From an uncultured Acetatifactor sp. (GTDB taxonomy: Bacteria > Bacillota > Clostridia > Lachnospirales > Lachnospiraceae): DNA of 64,000 nucleotides. A program made the translations under genes and the position numbers. Location of the stretch: the NCBI GenBank assembly GCA_947625675.1, contig CANQPH010000008.1:1-64000 (forward strand), given 5' to 3'. Positions 26,284-35,550 of this stretch are shown in pieces (the stretch's first letter is position 1; every line of letters starts with the position of its first letter). Below the pieces are notes generated by a model, which ran no database searches, had not been told where the DNA came from, and saw only the letters and a program-made list of their open reading frames with translations.

Positions 26284-26419
26284 GTTCCGCTGCCGGGCGA
26301 AATTCCTCCCGGCCTCCTCCTTTCCGGTTTTTATCTCTTATTCTCAATTCCGTTTTCCGTTTTTCCCCAATTTTTCAATCCTTCCGTTTTTTACTTCCAG
26401 TTTTTCCCTGCTTTCCTCG

Positions 26420-29224
26420 TCACATCTTCGCCATGGCGGCCCGGATCTGTTCCTCCAGGGACTGCGCCAGCACGATCCGTCCATTTTTCAGTTCCATGCC
26501 GCCCTGGCCGAAGTAAAATTTCAAATACACAGTGTTCTGGAACAGGGGATTCAAATCAATCACAACCTTCCTCCATTCCGTATCCTCTCCCGTCAGGGAA
26601 ACCGTCTTCAGCAGCTGCTTGTCCTGGAACAGGGTCATAGGCACCTGGGCCAGGCTGCTCTGTCCCTGCACCCGGCAATCCAGCTCCAATTTATAGATGC
26701 CCCGTTCCCTCACGGTCAGCTCCGCCATGACGCTGCTTCCGATCTCGGTGTTCATCTCTTCCACCGGCAGGGGACCGCCCTCCGATCCCAATTCCACCCG
26801 CAGAAGCTGTCCGAAAGCGTCAGGATCCTTGGAAACCTCCCGGGCCAGCCTGCGGTCCAGTTCCGTTTCCTCTCCCTTCAAGCGCAGCCAGGCGGGGGTG
26901 GTGAACAGATAGCGGCAGAGATTGGCCCCGCTTCTCTGATATTCGCCCCGGGTTACCGTGCCCGCCGCCAGTCCAGGAAGGCTAGTGAGATTTTTCTGAT
27001 TGGCTTCCACGTCCGGCGCCACCATGTACAGATCATTCTGGGCCCGAATCATGGCGGCCACGTTGCCGGACTCCCCTTTCTTGCCCTCGTCATTGCCCTT
27101 GGCCCACCAATCCGTCATGACGATGCCCGTATAGCCCCATTCTCCCCGCAGGATCCGGGTCAGCATGTCATAATTGCTGGAAGACCAAAAACCGTTGATG
27201 GGATTGTAGGAGGTCATGATGGAATAGGCTCCCCCTTCCTTCACGGCGATCTCGTAGCCCTTCAGATAAATCTCCCGCAGGGCCCGCTCGGAAACCAGGG
27301 CCTCCACCGCATTCCTCTTGTATTCCTGACTGTTGCAGGCGAAATGCTTCATGGTTCCCGTCACGCCATAACGTCCCATCCCCCTTTCCTGGGCCGCTGC
27401 CATCTTGCCGGTGAGCAGGGGATCCTCGCTGAAATATTCAAAATTCCTGCCGTTCAGCGGGTTCCTGTGGATATTGATGCCGGGCCCCAGCAGGGTGTCC
27501 ACCTTGTTTTTCCGAAGCTCCATGCCTTCCCAGCCATACAATTCCTCCACCAGAGCCTCGTTGAAAGTGCAGGCCATGCAGGTTCCGTTGGGCATGGCAA
27601 AAGCGACGCTGCCGCAATCCATCCGGATGCCGCTGGGTCCGTCCGCACAGCAGGCCACAGGAATGCCGAATTTCTGCAGCCTCTCCGTCACTCCGCCGAA
27701 GGCTCCCGCCGTCCCCGGCGTCACCTTGGAGGAACACATGCCTTCGCCGCACACCAGACAGGCCAGATCCTCATCGGACAGCTGGGCCAGAAATTCGCCC
27801 ATGGACACCCTTCCGGCCTCCACGTCCGCCAGCCGATAACCCAGATCCCCGGTATAAGCCCATTCCTGGGGCAGATTTTCCAGTCTTTTCTCCGAGGGCT
27901 CCAAGGTCCTCAAAGGCACCGCTTCCCTTTCCAGGGCATATCTATCCCCCGTTTTCTTCCCCGGCCGCATCCTCTCAAAGGCTATCTTGGGGGCGCAGGC
28001 CTCTTCCAGCCGCTCCACCACCTTCGTCTCCGACAGGCAATAATCTCCCGCCGGGGCTGCGCTGCGCACGTCCGTTCCCACGTAGATCTTCCAGTCCCCC
28101 GCTTCCATCACGTAGCAGGACTTGTGTCCGGTTTTGCCGCCGTCATCATAGGAAGCCAGTCTGGGCCAAGGGATTTCCAGACAAATTTCTTCCCTCTGAC
28201 CGGGTTCCAGCTCTCCTGTTTTGGCAAAGCCGCAGAGGCTTCTGGCGGGCTGTCCCAGCACGCCCTGAGGAGCGCCGCAATAGACCTGCACCACTTCTTT
28301 GCCCTTGACCCCGCCGCAGTTTTCCACCGTCACGGAGACCTTGAGCCCCTGCTCTTTTGCTGTCACGGCGGCCCCCTTCAATGCGAAGGAGGTGTAGGAC
28401 AGGCCGAAGCCAAAGGGATAGAGCACCTTTTCCCTGGCAAAGGTCTCAAAATAGCGATATCCCACGTAGATGTCCTCTTCATAAACGTTGCGGCTGTCGC
28501 TGCCGTGGTTCCTGGTGGAGGGATAATCTTCAATGTCATAAGCGATGGTGTCCGCCAACTTGCCGGATGGAGACACGGCCCCGCTCAAGACGTCCAGGAC
28601 GCCGTTTCCCCCTTCCTGGCCGCCTTGCCACACGTACAGGACTGCGGAAGGCCCATATTCCTCCACCCATTTCATATCGATGATGTTGCCCACGTTCAAA
28701 AGCACCACCGTCCGGTCGAAAACGCCGCACACTGTCCGGAGCATCTCCCGCTCCCCTTCCGTCAGGAGGTAACTGCCTTCCTCCGCCGAATTGTCCTTGT
28801 CCTCCCCGGCGGTCCGTCCGATGACGATGAGAGCGGTCCGGGACTGGGTGCGGGCCTTCCGCACCAGTTCCTCCGTAAGGGGCATCTCCTTCTGGAACCA
28901 GGGCTCTCCCGCCCAGCCCACGCCCTTGTCGAAAGGATTTTCCGCAAGCCACGCCTCATAAGCGGATTTCAGCTCCTCGTTCAGCTCAAATCCGCTCCCT
29001 TCCAGGGCCTCCCGGATCCCGGTGACATACCGGGTGTTCACCAGGCCGCCGGAACCGGTTCCGCTTTTATAATAATTGAACTGGCTTCTGCCGAACAGTG
29101 CGATTTTTTCCCCGGGGGGAAGGGGCAGCACGCCTCCCTCGTTTCGCAACAGGACGACGCCCTCCGCCGCAGTCTGCCTGGCCAGGGCCGTATAGGCCGC
29201 CAGATTAAAAACAGGGTCTCCCAT
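26420..29224 (-). CDS. Glycoside hydrolase family 3 beta-glucosidase, domain-permuted
   Basis: 934 aa in the swapped GH3 order: the usual C-terminal alpha/beta-sandwich comes first (AAEGVVLLRNEGGVLPLPPGEKIALFG at the N-terminus), then a fibronectin-like domain, then the TIM barrel from about residue 450 (CADGPSGIR, GPGINIHRNPLNGRNFEYFSEDP, TMKHFACN). The nucleophile Asp is near 703 in GIVMTDWW. A C-terminal sugar-binding-like domain follows at 800-930. The same order is known from rumen enzymes such as Butyrivibrio BglA. No signal peptide: intracellular beta-glucoside cleavage. AGGAGG precedes ATG 29224, and it has its own promoter. Confidence 0.94.
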   Translation of the reverse strand: MGDPVFNLAAYTALARQTAAEGVVLLRNEGGVLPLPPGEKIALFGRSQFNYYKSGTGSGGLVNTRYVTGIREALEGSGFELNEELKSAYEAWLAENPFDKGVGWAGEPWFQKEMPLTEELVRKARTQSRTALIVIGRTAGEDKDNSAEEGSYLLTEGEREMLRTVCGVFDRTVVLLNVGNIIDMKWVEEYGPSAVLYVWQGGQEGGNGVLDVLSGAVSPSGKLADTIAYDIEDYPSTRNHGSDSRNVYEEDIYVGYRYFETFAREKVLYPFGFGLSYTSFALKGAAVTAKEQGLKVSVTVENCGGVKGKEVVQVYCGAPQGVLGQPARSLCGFAKTGELEPGQREEICLEIPWPRLASYDDGGKTGHKSCYVMEAGDWKIYVGTDVRSAAPAGDYCLSETKVVERLEEACAPKIAFERMRPGKKTGDRYALEREAVPLRTLEPSEKRLENLPQEWAYTGDLGYRLADVEAGRVSMGEFLAQLSDEDLACLVCGEGMCSSKVTPGTAGAFGGVTERLQKFGIPVACCADGPSGIRMDCGSVAFAMPNGTCMACTFNEALVEELYGWEGMELRKNKVDTLLGPGINIHRNPLNGRNFEYFSEDPLLTGKMAAAQERGMGRYGVTGTMKHFACNSQEYKRNAVEALVSERALREIYLKGYEIAVKEGGAYSIMTSYNPINGFWSSSNYDMLTRILRGEWGYTGIVMTDWWAKGNDEGKKGESGNVAAMIRAQNDLYMVAPDVEANQKNLTSLPGLAAGTVTRGEYQRSGANLCRYLFTTPAWLRLKGEETELDRRLAREVSKDPDAFGQLLRVELGSEGGPLPVEEMNTEIGSSVMAELTVRERGIYKLELDCRVQGQSSLAQVPMTLFQDKQLLKTVSLTGEDTEWRKVVIDLNPLFQNTVYLKFYFGQGGMELKNGRIVLAQSLEEQIRAAMAKM

Positions 29225-29277
29225 ATGGATCCTCCTTCTGCATTATATTGCCCGCTTTCAAGCGATCATTTACATAC

Positions 29278-29306
29278 ATCTTACCATATTTCTCCATGTC
29301 TGGCAA
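29278..29306 (-). promoter_or_regulatory. Predicted sigma-A promoter of the GH3 gene
   Basis: Read on the minus strand: TTGCCA, 17-nt spacer, TAAGAT, about 55 bases upstream of the start. Confidence 0.7.
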
Positions 29307-29429
29307 CCAAAATACCGAGCGCAGGCATGAATAAAATCCGCTCCTGCTCCCGGCATTTTCCTCAAATTCTCTTCTTCAAATCCTTTGTATTCCCCCATCC
29401 CGCTCCTACTTGCGGATTTTCCTGGGCTT

Positions 29430-30383
29430 CTACTGCGGATTCTCCTGGACTTCTCCTTCCCCGTTCAGGACCTGGGAAATCCGATTGATCATCTCGTCCT
29501 CCTTCAGGCGGAACTTGATCTCCACCCGCCTGGAAGCGGCCATATCCACTTCCGAGGTGCCCGCCATATAAACCGGGCTGCTGTAGGAGCGCCCGTTCAC
29601 GGTCAAAAGCGACTGAAGCTGTCCGATCTTATCCTCCGTCAAGCCGTTTTGGGGATTCAGACAGAATTTGGCCACCGCATTGGCCCGATTAAAGGACAAG
29701 TTCATGTTGCTCTCATAGCCACCGTCCGTGTCCGTATGTCCCTCGATGATGATCTCCGCAATGTACGGCCGGTAATTGTCCTGCAAAAGCACGTCCAGGT
29801 ACAGCGGGATGATCTCCCGCAGGCTGGTCTGGCTCTCTTCCGTCAGCACGGCGCTGTTGTACCGGAACAGCACGTCCGAAGAAAAAGTGATGGATCCGGT
29901 CTGGGCGTCCACCTCCATGGAAGAGTTGGAAAATCTCTCCTGCAGTTCCCCGATGATGTCCGTCCGTATGCCCACGATGTCCTGAAGCTGGCTCTTGGTG
30001 TCCGCCAATTCCTTCTGGGCATTCACCAAGTTCAACTGGGCATCCGCAATCTGCTGGTAGGCCGTGTCCAGCTCCTCCTTGGTCAGGGCCGCCTGGTCAT
30101 AGGCAAGCTGCAGTTCCGACAGGGATGCTTCCAATTCTTTATTATAGGCCTCGATCTCCAGCCTGGACTGTTCCAGGTTCTCTCGGGCCGTTTCCAGATC
30201 CGCCTGGGCCGCATTCAGTTCCACCTGGGTCCGTTCCAGATCCGTGGTCTTCTGCCGATAGATGGCCAATGTGATGGCAATGATCAAAATGAAGATCAGC
30301 AGAAGGGCTGACATCATATCCGAAAAAGACTGCCAGTAGCTGGGCTCTTCAAAGGCCGCTCTTTTCCTGCGATTATTTTTCAT
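29430..30383 (-). CDS. MotB/ZorB-like membrane protein with OmpA domain
   Basis: 317 aa. A short basic cytoplasmic N-terminus leads into SYWQSFSDMMSALLLIFIL, where D22 at the start of the single membrane helix (23-43) matches the proton-carrying Asp of MotB/ZorB/ExbD-type stators. A coiled coil (45-145) follows, then an OmpA-like peptidoglycan-binding domain (about 155-300) with IIIEGHTDTDGG and SRRVEIKF. The pair with the MotA/TolQ/ExbB-like gene upstream suggests an ion-driven stator anchored to the wall. The helix start and the OmpA domain resemble ZorB of Zorya defence, but no ZorC/D/E gene is nearby. GTGAGGAAGT precedes the ATG. Confidence 0.92.
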   Translation of the reverse strand: MKNNRRKRAAFEEPSYWQSFSDMMSALLLIFILIIAITLAIYRQKTTDLERTQVELNAAQADLETARENLEQSRLEIEAYNKELEASLSELQLAYDQAALTKEELDTAYQQIADAQLNLVNAQKELADTKSQLQDIVGIRTDIIGELQERFSNSSMEVDAQTGSITFSSDVLFRYNSAVLTEESQTSLREIIPLYLDVLLQDNYRPYIAEIIIEGHTDTDGGYESNMNLSFNRANAVAKFCLNPQNGLTEDKIGQLQSLLTVNGRSYSSPVYMAGTSEVDMAASRRVEIKFRLKEDEMINRISQVLNGEGEVQENPQ

Positions 30384-30397
30384 ACTTCCTCACATTC

Positions 30398-30416
30398 TGC
30401 CGCCGCTCGGGCGGCA
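30398..30416 (-). other. Hairpin between the ZorA-like and ZorB-like genes
   Basis: Perfect 7-bp stem tgccgcc / ggcggca with a 5-base loop just before the ribosome binding site of the ZorB-like gene. Repeated tgaaagta motifs lie between it and the ZorA-like stop. It could set the ratio of the two subunits. Confidence 0.55.
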
Positions 30417-30460
30417 TTCATAATATGAAAATTTACTTTCACACTTATGAAAGTCTACTT

Positions 30461-31612
30461 TCACTCCTCCCTCATCCGATTAAAGGTGTAAAGCTGGTTG
30501 GCGATCTCATCGTTCAGGAAATCGCTGGTGGCCTCCAGGGTCTTCTCCTGTTCCTCCAGTCTCTGGGCCAGCTCCTCCTGCCGGGCCAGGAAATGCTCCA
30601 TGCTGCGGAGCAGGTTGGCGTTGGCCTCCTGCATCTGCCGGACGGACTGCTCCATATCCTGGTAGTTCCTGGCGCTCTGCTCCTGGGTCTTGCTGGCGTA
30701 ATTGAGCACCCTGCCCAGCTTTTCAAAATCAGAACCCATCACCTGGGTCATCTGAGAGACGAACTGATTCACGATACGCTCCACGCCCTTGGTCTGCTCT
30801 GCGGAAGTGCCCTTCATCAGCTCCAGCATGGTTTTCAGGGAATTAGCGGTATTGGCCTGGTAGATCAGCATGGCCCGGGCGTTCTCGTCGGCCCCGCTCA
30901 CCTCCGGCGCCACCTGCTCCTTGTAGATCTCCAGGAACTCCGCCAGCTTCTCATAAGCGTCCGCCATGGTGCTCCGATAGATGAAATTGAAAACCAGAGA
31001 GAAGAAAATACCGTAAACGGAGGTGTGGAACGCCACCTTCATGCCGTCCAGCAGGGGCCCTACGTTGTCGGATATGGTATAAATGTCATTGCCCTGGAAG
31101 GAAGCCAAACCCATGGACAGGCCCAGGAAGGTTCCCAGGATGCCCAATCCGGTCAGAGTGCCGGAAATGGCGGAATTGAAATGCACCATGGCCACCCTGT
31201 CCAGAAGATCTTCGTTGATATATTCCTCCAGGTCACAGGTGTTGGACAACCCCTTCCTGGTGCGGTAAGAAGCCATTTTTTTCTGATATTTCAAAAAAGC
31301 CTCGTCCAGCACCGGGTTGTGGAACACGTCCTTCCGGTTCCAATAAACATCCCACAGGGGACCTTCTTTTTTCTGCTTCTCCTTCCAGATCTGATCCGTC
31401 GCCGCCGCCAGGGCCTCCGTGCAGTTATTCAGCCGCACGAAACTGGAAGCGGAGACCAGGAACAGGATGCCGATCACCACCAGGAAACCCACGTTGATGC
31501 ACAGATTGCTCAGGGACGTGATATTGCCGGTGAACACCCCGTTAATATACAGGATAAACCCCAGCACCAGCATATATAAGGGGAACAAAAACAAAAACAG
31601 CTTATTTCTCAT
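30461..31612 (-). CDS. MotA/TolQ/ExbB-like (ZorA-like) proton channel protein
   Basis: 383 aa from ATG 31612 (GGAGGG 6 bases upstream; the track's first 15 residues are upstream sequence). Four membrane segments are visible: about 4-24 and 35-56 at the N-terminus, then 145-170 in the MotA_ExbB signature (SGTLTGLGILGTFLGLSMGL) and 190-212 (AFHTSVYGIFFSLVFNFIY). The last 160 residues form a cytoplasmic coiled-coil tail, as in ZorA but much shorter than the tail of type I Zorya. It should form the ring around the ZorB-like dimer. The pair has its own promoter and is flanked by metabolic genes only. Confidence 0.92.
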   Translation of the reverse strand: MRNKLFLFLFPLYMLVLGFILYINGVFTGNITSLSNLCINVGFLVVIGILFLVSASSFVRLNNCTEALAAATDQIWKEKQKKEGPLWDVYWNRKDVFHNPVLDEAFLKYQKKMASYRTRKGLSNTCDLEEYINEDLLDRVAMVHFNSAISGTLTGLGILGTFLGLSMGLASFQGNDIYTISDNVGPLLDGMKVAFHTSVYGIFFSLVFNFIYRSTMADAYEKLAEFLEIYKEQVAPEVSGADENARAMLIYQANTANSLKTMLELMKGTSAEQTKGVERIVNQFVSQMTQVMGSDFEKLGRVLNYASKTQEQSARNYQDMEQSVRQMQEANANLLRSMEHFLARQEELAQRLEEQEKTLEATSDFLNDEIANQLYTFNRMREE

Positions 31613-31665
31613 AAATAACCCTCCTTCAGGCGAAAACGAATTTCGACAAAATCTCACCTACTTTT

Positions 31666-31694
31666 ACTTTACCATAGAACGGGAGCCCTCTCAA
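31666..31694 (-). promoter_or_regulatory. Predicted promoter of the ZorA/ZorB-like pair
   Basis: Read on the minus strand: TTGAGA, 17-nt spacer, TAAAGT, about 50 bases upstream of the start. Confidence 0.65.
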
Positions 31695-31729
31695 GAACCT
31701 TAAACAAATCTTAATCAAAAATTAATCGC

Positions 31730-31758
31730 TTGCATTCTGCCTGTATTTGTTGTATAGT
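31730..31758 (+). promoter_or_regulatory. Predicted promoter of argG
   Basis: TTGCAT, 17-nt spacer, TATAGT; argG starts 38 bases after the -10. AT-rich repeats (ttaatcaaaaattaatc) lie just upstream of the -35 and could be an operator. Confidence 0.75.
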
Positions 31759-31795
31759 GTTTAATCAATAGAAAAAAAGAAACGGAGGAATCATA

Positions 31796-33019
<1,224 letters not shown>

Positions 33020-33052
33020 AAACTAAAAATTCTCCCAAGAAAGGGGTCTTTT

Positions 33053-33352
33053 ATGAAAGCGTTCTTCACAGGGGAACCGATCCTCGCCATTTTTCTTCTC
33101 TACCTGGGAATCGTGAACCTGACCGCTTTCCTCTTGATGGGCATTGACAAAAAAAGGGCCGTCCGAGGTGCCTGGCGCATCTCGGAGGCCGCTCTTTTTT
33201 TATCCGCCCTGCTGGGAGGAAGCATCGGTTCCATCCTGGGCATGCGTATCTTTCATCATAAAACAAAGCACTGGTATTTCGTCTGGGGCATGCCCGCCAT
33301 ACTGCTCCTGCAGCTGGCGCTGCTGGGGCTGGCGCTCTATCTGGCCGGATAG
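33053..33352 (+). CDS. DUF1294 small membrane protein
   Basis: 99 aa with three hydrophobic segments (10-27, 45-65, 78-97) and the DUF1294 core NLTAFLLMGIDKKRAVRGAWRISE followed by LLGGSIGSILGMRIFHHKTKHWYF. Function is unknown; members often stand alone or are fused to cold-shock domains. It starts 33 bases after argG with AAAGGGG upstream, so it is probably read from the argG transcript. Confidence 0.9.
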   Translation: MKAFFTGEPILAIFLLYLGIVNLTAFLLMGIDKKRAVRGAWRISEAALFLSALLGGSIGSILGMRIFHHKTKHWYFVWGMPAILLLQLALLGLALYLAG

Positions 33353-33443
33353 TTTCTATAGAATTCCAGGATTCGCCCTCGAAAGCCAAGGATAAATTCG
33401 TCTGCGGATTCGTTCCCCACCTTCTGGAGGTTGAGCCCCTTCC

Positions 33444-33914
33444 CTAGAGGATGGTCTCCATACCCACCTTGTAGGGCTTCAGGCCGCAGCTTTCGTAAAA
33501 GGCCATGGCCGGAGGATTGCAGTTCCAGACGTTCAAAGTCACGTTGTAACAGCCGATGCTCCTGGCATAATCCAGCACGTACTCATAGATCCGTTTGCCG
33601 ATATGCTGTCCCCGAAGGGCCTCCTCCACGCACAGATCGTCTATGTACAAGGTCTTGATGTCCGTCAGGATATTGTCATCGGGATGCTGCTGCAGGATGC
33701 AGAAAGCGTAGCCCAGCACCCTCTCTTCCTCATCCACTCCCACGAAGATGGGCCTGTCGTCATCCAAAATGATTTCCGTCAGCTGCGCATCCGTGTATTT
33801 CTTGACATTCGGCTTAAACAGATCCGGCCTGCCGTTGTGATGCACCATCAGCACCTGCAGCAGCAGATGATTGATCCCGTCCATGTCGGTTAATTTCGCT
33901 CTTCTGATTTCCAT
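33444..33914 (-). CDS. GNAT-family N-acetyltransferase
   Basis: 156 aa; a GNAT domain with LYIDDLCVEEALRGQHIGKRIYEYVLDYA (acetyl-CoA loop) and NVWNCNPPAMAFYESCGLKPYKVGMET. The fold and C-terminus resemble ribosomal-protein or small-molecule acetyltransferases; the substrate cannot be told. AAAGGAG lies 11 bases before ATG 33914. It converges with argG-DUF1294 and is upstream of the NUDIX gene's 3' end. Confidence 0.9.
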   Translation of the reverse strand: MEIRRAKLTDMDGINHLLLQVLMVHHNGRPDLFKPNVKKYTDAQLTEIILDDDRPIFVGVDEEERVLGYAFCILQQHPDDNILTDIKTLYIDDLCVEEALRGQHIGKRIYEYVLDYARSIGCYNVTLNVWNCNPPAMAFYESCGLKPYKVGMETIL

Positions 33915-34027
33915 ACCGTTCTTGTCTCCTTTTCAATCCATTCTCTAAATTTATCCTGCAATAACTTTTTATCCGACAAATACAATTCATACCCCTTCGT
34001 TAAAAATCCGAACCGCCGATTCAGAAA

Positions 34028-34714
34028 CTAGCCTTTCAGCCTTCGGTTGCATTTGGCATAAATTCGTTCCAGCATCCAGGGTTCCGTCACCTTTTCGGGC
34101 AGTTCCTCCAGGGGAATCCATGCCACGCCGCTGTTTTCATCCGCCTTGATGTGAAGTCCCTCTTCCTCATCCCCCTCCAGCAGATAGGTCACGTTCATAT
34201 GTAAATGAGATGGCACGTAGCGGCCCCGCTTTTCATGGCCGTCCACGGTGATGATCTCCAGGGAAAAAATCTCTTCGGAAACAGGATGAAGATGCGGATG
34301 CCCGGTTTCTTCCCTACCCTCCCTGAGCGCCACGGCCAATAGATCACGCTCCCCGTCCGCATGGCCGCCGATCCAGGACCAGGAATGATAGATGTTGTGG
34401 TAGACCATCAGCACCTTGGTCCGCTCCCTGTTGACAATCCAGCCGGAGGCGGTAAAATGGGCCATTTCATTTTCACGGGTAAAAGGACTGCTGCCATTTT
34501 CCAAGAAATCCATCATGATGCGCCGGTCCCGCTCTTCCTGCTCGTTGAAAGGCTTGTACTCCGCCATCTGTCGGAGCAGCCTCTGCTCCAACAACTTTTG
34601 TTCCGGCTGCCTCTGCTCCAATGGCCTCTGTTCCTGCGGTGTCTGCCCCGGCAACTTTTGTTCCGGCAAACTCTGTTCCTTCGCAAGAATCTCCTGCCGA
34701 TCCCTTGCCGTCAT
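34028..34714 (-). CDS. NUDIX hydrolase with pentapeptide-repeat N-terminal extension
   Basis: 228 aa. Residues 65-225 are a NUDIX domain with the NUDIX box GGHADGERDLLAVALREGREETG and C-terminal helices, close to the IDI/MutT-like group that hydrolyses nucleoside diphosphate derivatives. Residues 10-50 are eight imperfect xEQxx pentapeptides (PEQKL, LEQRL and so on), which are not part of the family. I chose ATG 34714 because AGGAGG lies 9 bases upstream; a later Met in front of AEYKPFNEQ could give a repeat-free product. It has its own promoter and is divergent from the DUF5721-like gene. Confidence 0.9.
   Translation of the reverse strand: MTARDRQEILAKEQSLPEQKLPGQTPQEQRPLEQRQPEQKLLEQRLLRQMAEYKPFNEQEERDRRIMMDFLENGSSPFTRENEMAHFTASGWIVNRERTKVLMVYHNIYHSWSWIGGHADGERDLLAVALREGREETGHPHLHPVSEEIFSLEIITVDGHEKRGRYVPSHLHMNVTYLLEGDEEEGLHIKADENSGVAWIPLEELPEKVTEPWMLERIYAKCNRRLKG
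34565..34685 (-). repeat. 15-nt tandem repeat inside the NUDIX gene
   Basis: About eight imperfect 15-nt units (ctctgctccaatggc, ttttgttccggctgc and relatives) encode PEQKL/LEQRL pentapeptides. The 15-mer ttttgttccggc(t/a)(g/a)(c/a) occurs twice almost exactly. Confidence 0.85.
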
Positions 34715-34764
34715 TCGCTCCCGCCTCCTCTCTATCTGCGTCTGCATCCATATCCACGTCCAAC

Positions 34765-34794
34765 ATTATAACAAGTTTCATCCCCAAAAATCAA
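34765..34794 (-). promoter_or_regulatory. Predicted promoter of the NUDIX gene
   Basis: Read on the minus strand: TTGATT, 18-nt spacer, TATAAT, about 50 bases upstream of ATG 34714. It lies upstream of the track's start, which supports the shorter start. Confidence 0.7.
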
Positions 34795-34815
34795 TTCTAT
34801 TTTTCGTGCGAAACC

Positions 34816-34843
34816 TTGACAGAAGGAGAGGACATGCTAAAAT
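34816..34843 (+). promoter_or_regulatory. Predicted promoter of the DUF5721-like gene
   Basis: TTGACA, 16-nt spacer, TAAAAT, about 85 bases upstream of the start. Confidence 0.7.
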
Positions 34844-34927
34844 AATGTAAAATTCATCTTTTTCAGCATAAAAGATTCATCATCTTGGCCTGAAAGGTGT
34901 GTCGCCCTGCTTTGAAAGGAGATCGAA

Positions 34928-35431
34928 ATGCTCGCCCTACAGATCAACTCCATGAAGCAATTCATGAGCCAGCTGCTGACTGCGGAGACCTTTGACATTT
35001 TCCTGCTGTCGGAAGCCGCCATCACCACTTCCCATACCGTGACCATAGACGGACACCTGAACCGGGAATTTTTTTCGGAAGAAGAGCTTTCCTCCGGGCA
35101 GGTGCCAAATTATGACTATATGCCCTGGAGCAATCTAAAAGGGCTGTGCTTCCAACTGATCAAAGGCCGGCGCACACCCCTTTCTTTTAAATTCGTGCTG
35201 TACTTGAAACCGGATCTGGCCGAAAAGCTTCTGCTGCGGGAAAATTGCAGCGTCCCTTCCGACCAGATAAGCGCCCTGGTGCTGAACATCCGCTTCGACG
35301 GGACCAAAGCCGTCCTCACCACCGGAACCGCCCAGCGCTCCTTTACCCTGTCCAGGGAACCGGACGAAATCTGGGATCGCACCTTGAGCCGATACCTGAC
35401 GCAAAAAGGCATCGATACCCTGCAGCTGTGA
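34928..35431 (+). CDS. DUF5721-like conserved Lachnospiraceae protein
   Basis: 167 aa, soluble, without catalytic motifs that I recognise. The N-terminus MLALQINSMKQFMSQLLTAETFDIFLLSEA and the middle YMPWSNLKGLCFQLIKGRRTPLSFKFVLYL look like the DUF5721 family described from Lachnospiraceae, of unknown function. AAAGGAGATCGAA precedes ATG 34928. It is monocistronic, with a weak hairpin (ggagc / gctcc followed by tcttt) near 35475-35495 that may terminate it. Confidence 0.8.
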   Translation: MLALQINSMKQFMSQLLTAETFDIFLLSEAAITTSHTVTIDGHLNREFFSEEELSSGQVPNYDYMPWSNLKGLCFQLIKGRRTPLSFKFVLYLKPDLAEKLLLRENCSVPSDQISALVLNIRFDGTKAVLTTGTAQRSFTLSREPDEIWDRTLSRYLTQKGIDTLQL

Positions 35432-35550
35432 CGATTTTTACCTTCCGAATCTTCGGCAATCCTCTGCCCTTGGGAGCATGACTGGGCTCCTCTTTCGTGA
35501 CCGTCCTCTCCTGCAAACAGAGCATCTTCTGTACCCCCGCTTTCCGGTTT

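Noticed and set aside
26234-29488. 1084-aa plus-strand ORF, and similar long antisense ORFs at 46-1935, 3066-5468, 35776-38703 and 47962-49644
   Set aside because: They lie opposite well-identified genes and have His/Leu/Pro/Gln/Arg-rich composition typical of antisense frames in GC-rich DNA. None has recognisable domains or ribosome binding sites.
29430-31612. A complete Zorya phage-defence system
   Set aside because: Only ZorA/ZorB-like genes are present. Neighbours are argG and a GH3 beta-glucosidase; no ZorC, ZorD or ZorE is seen.
34473-34787. 104-aa minus-strand ORF rich in Ala/Gly/Thr over the NUDIX repeat
   Set aside because: It is an alternative frame of the 15-nt repeat, with composition produced by the repeat alone.
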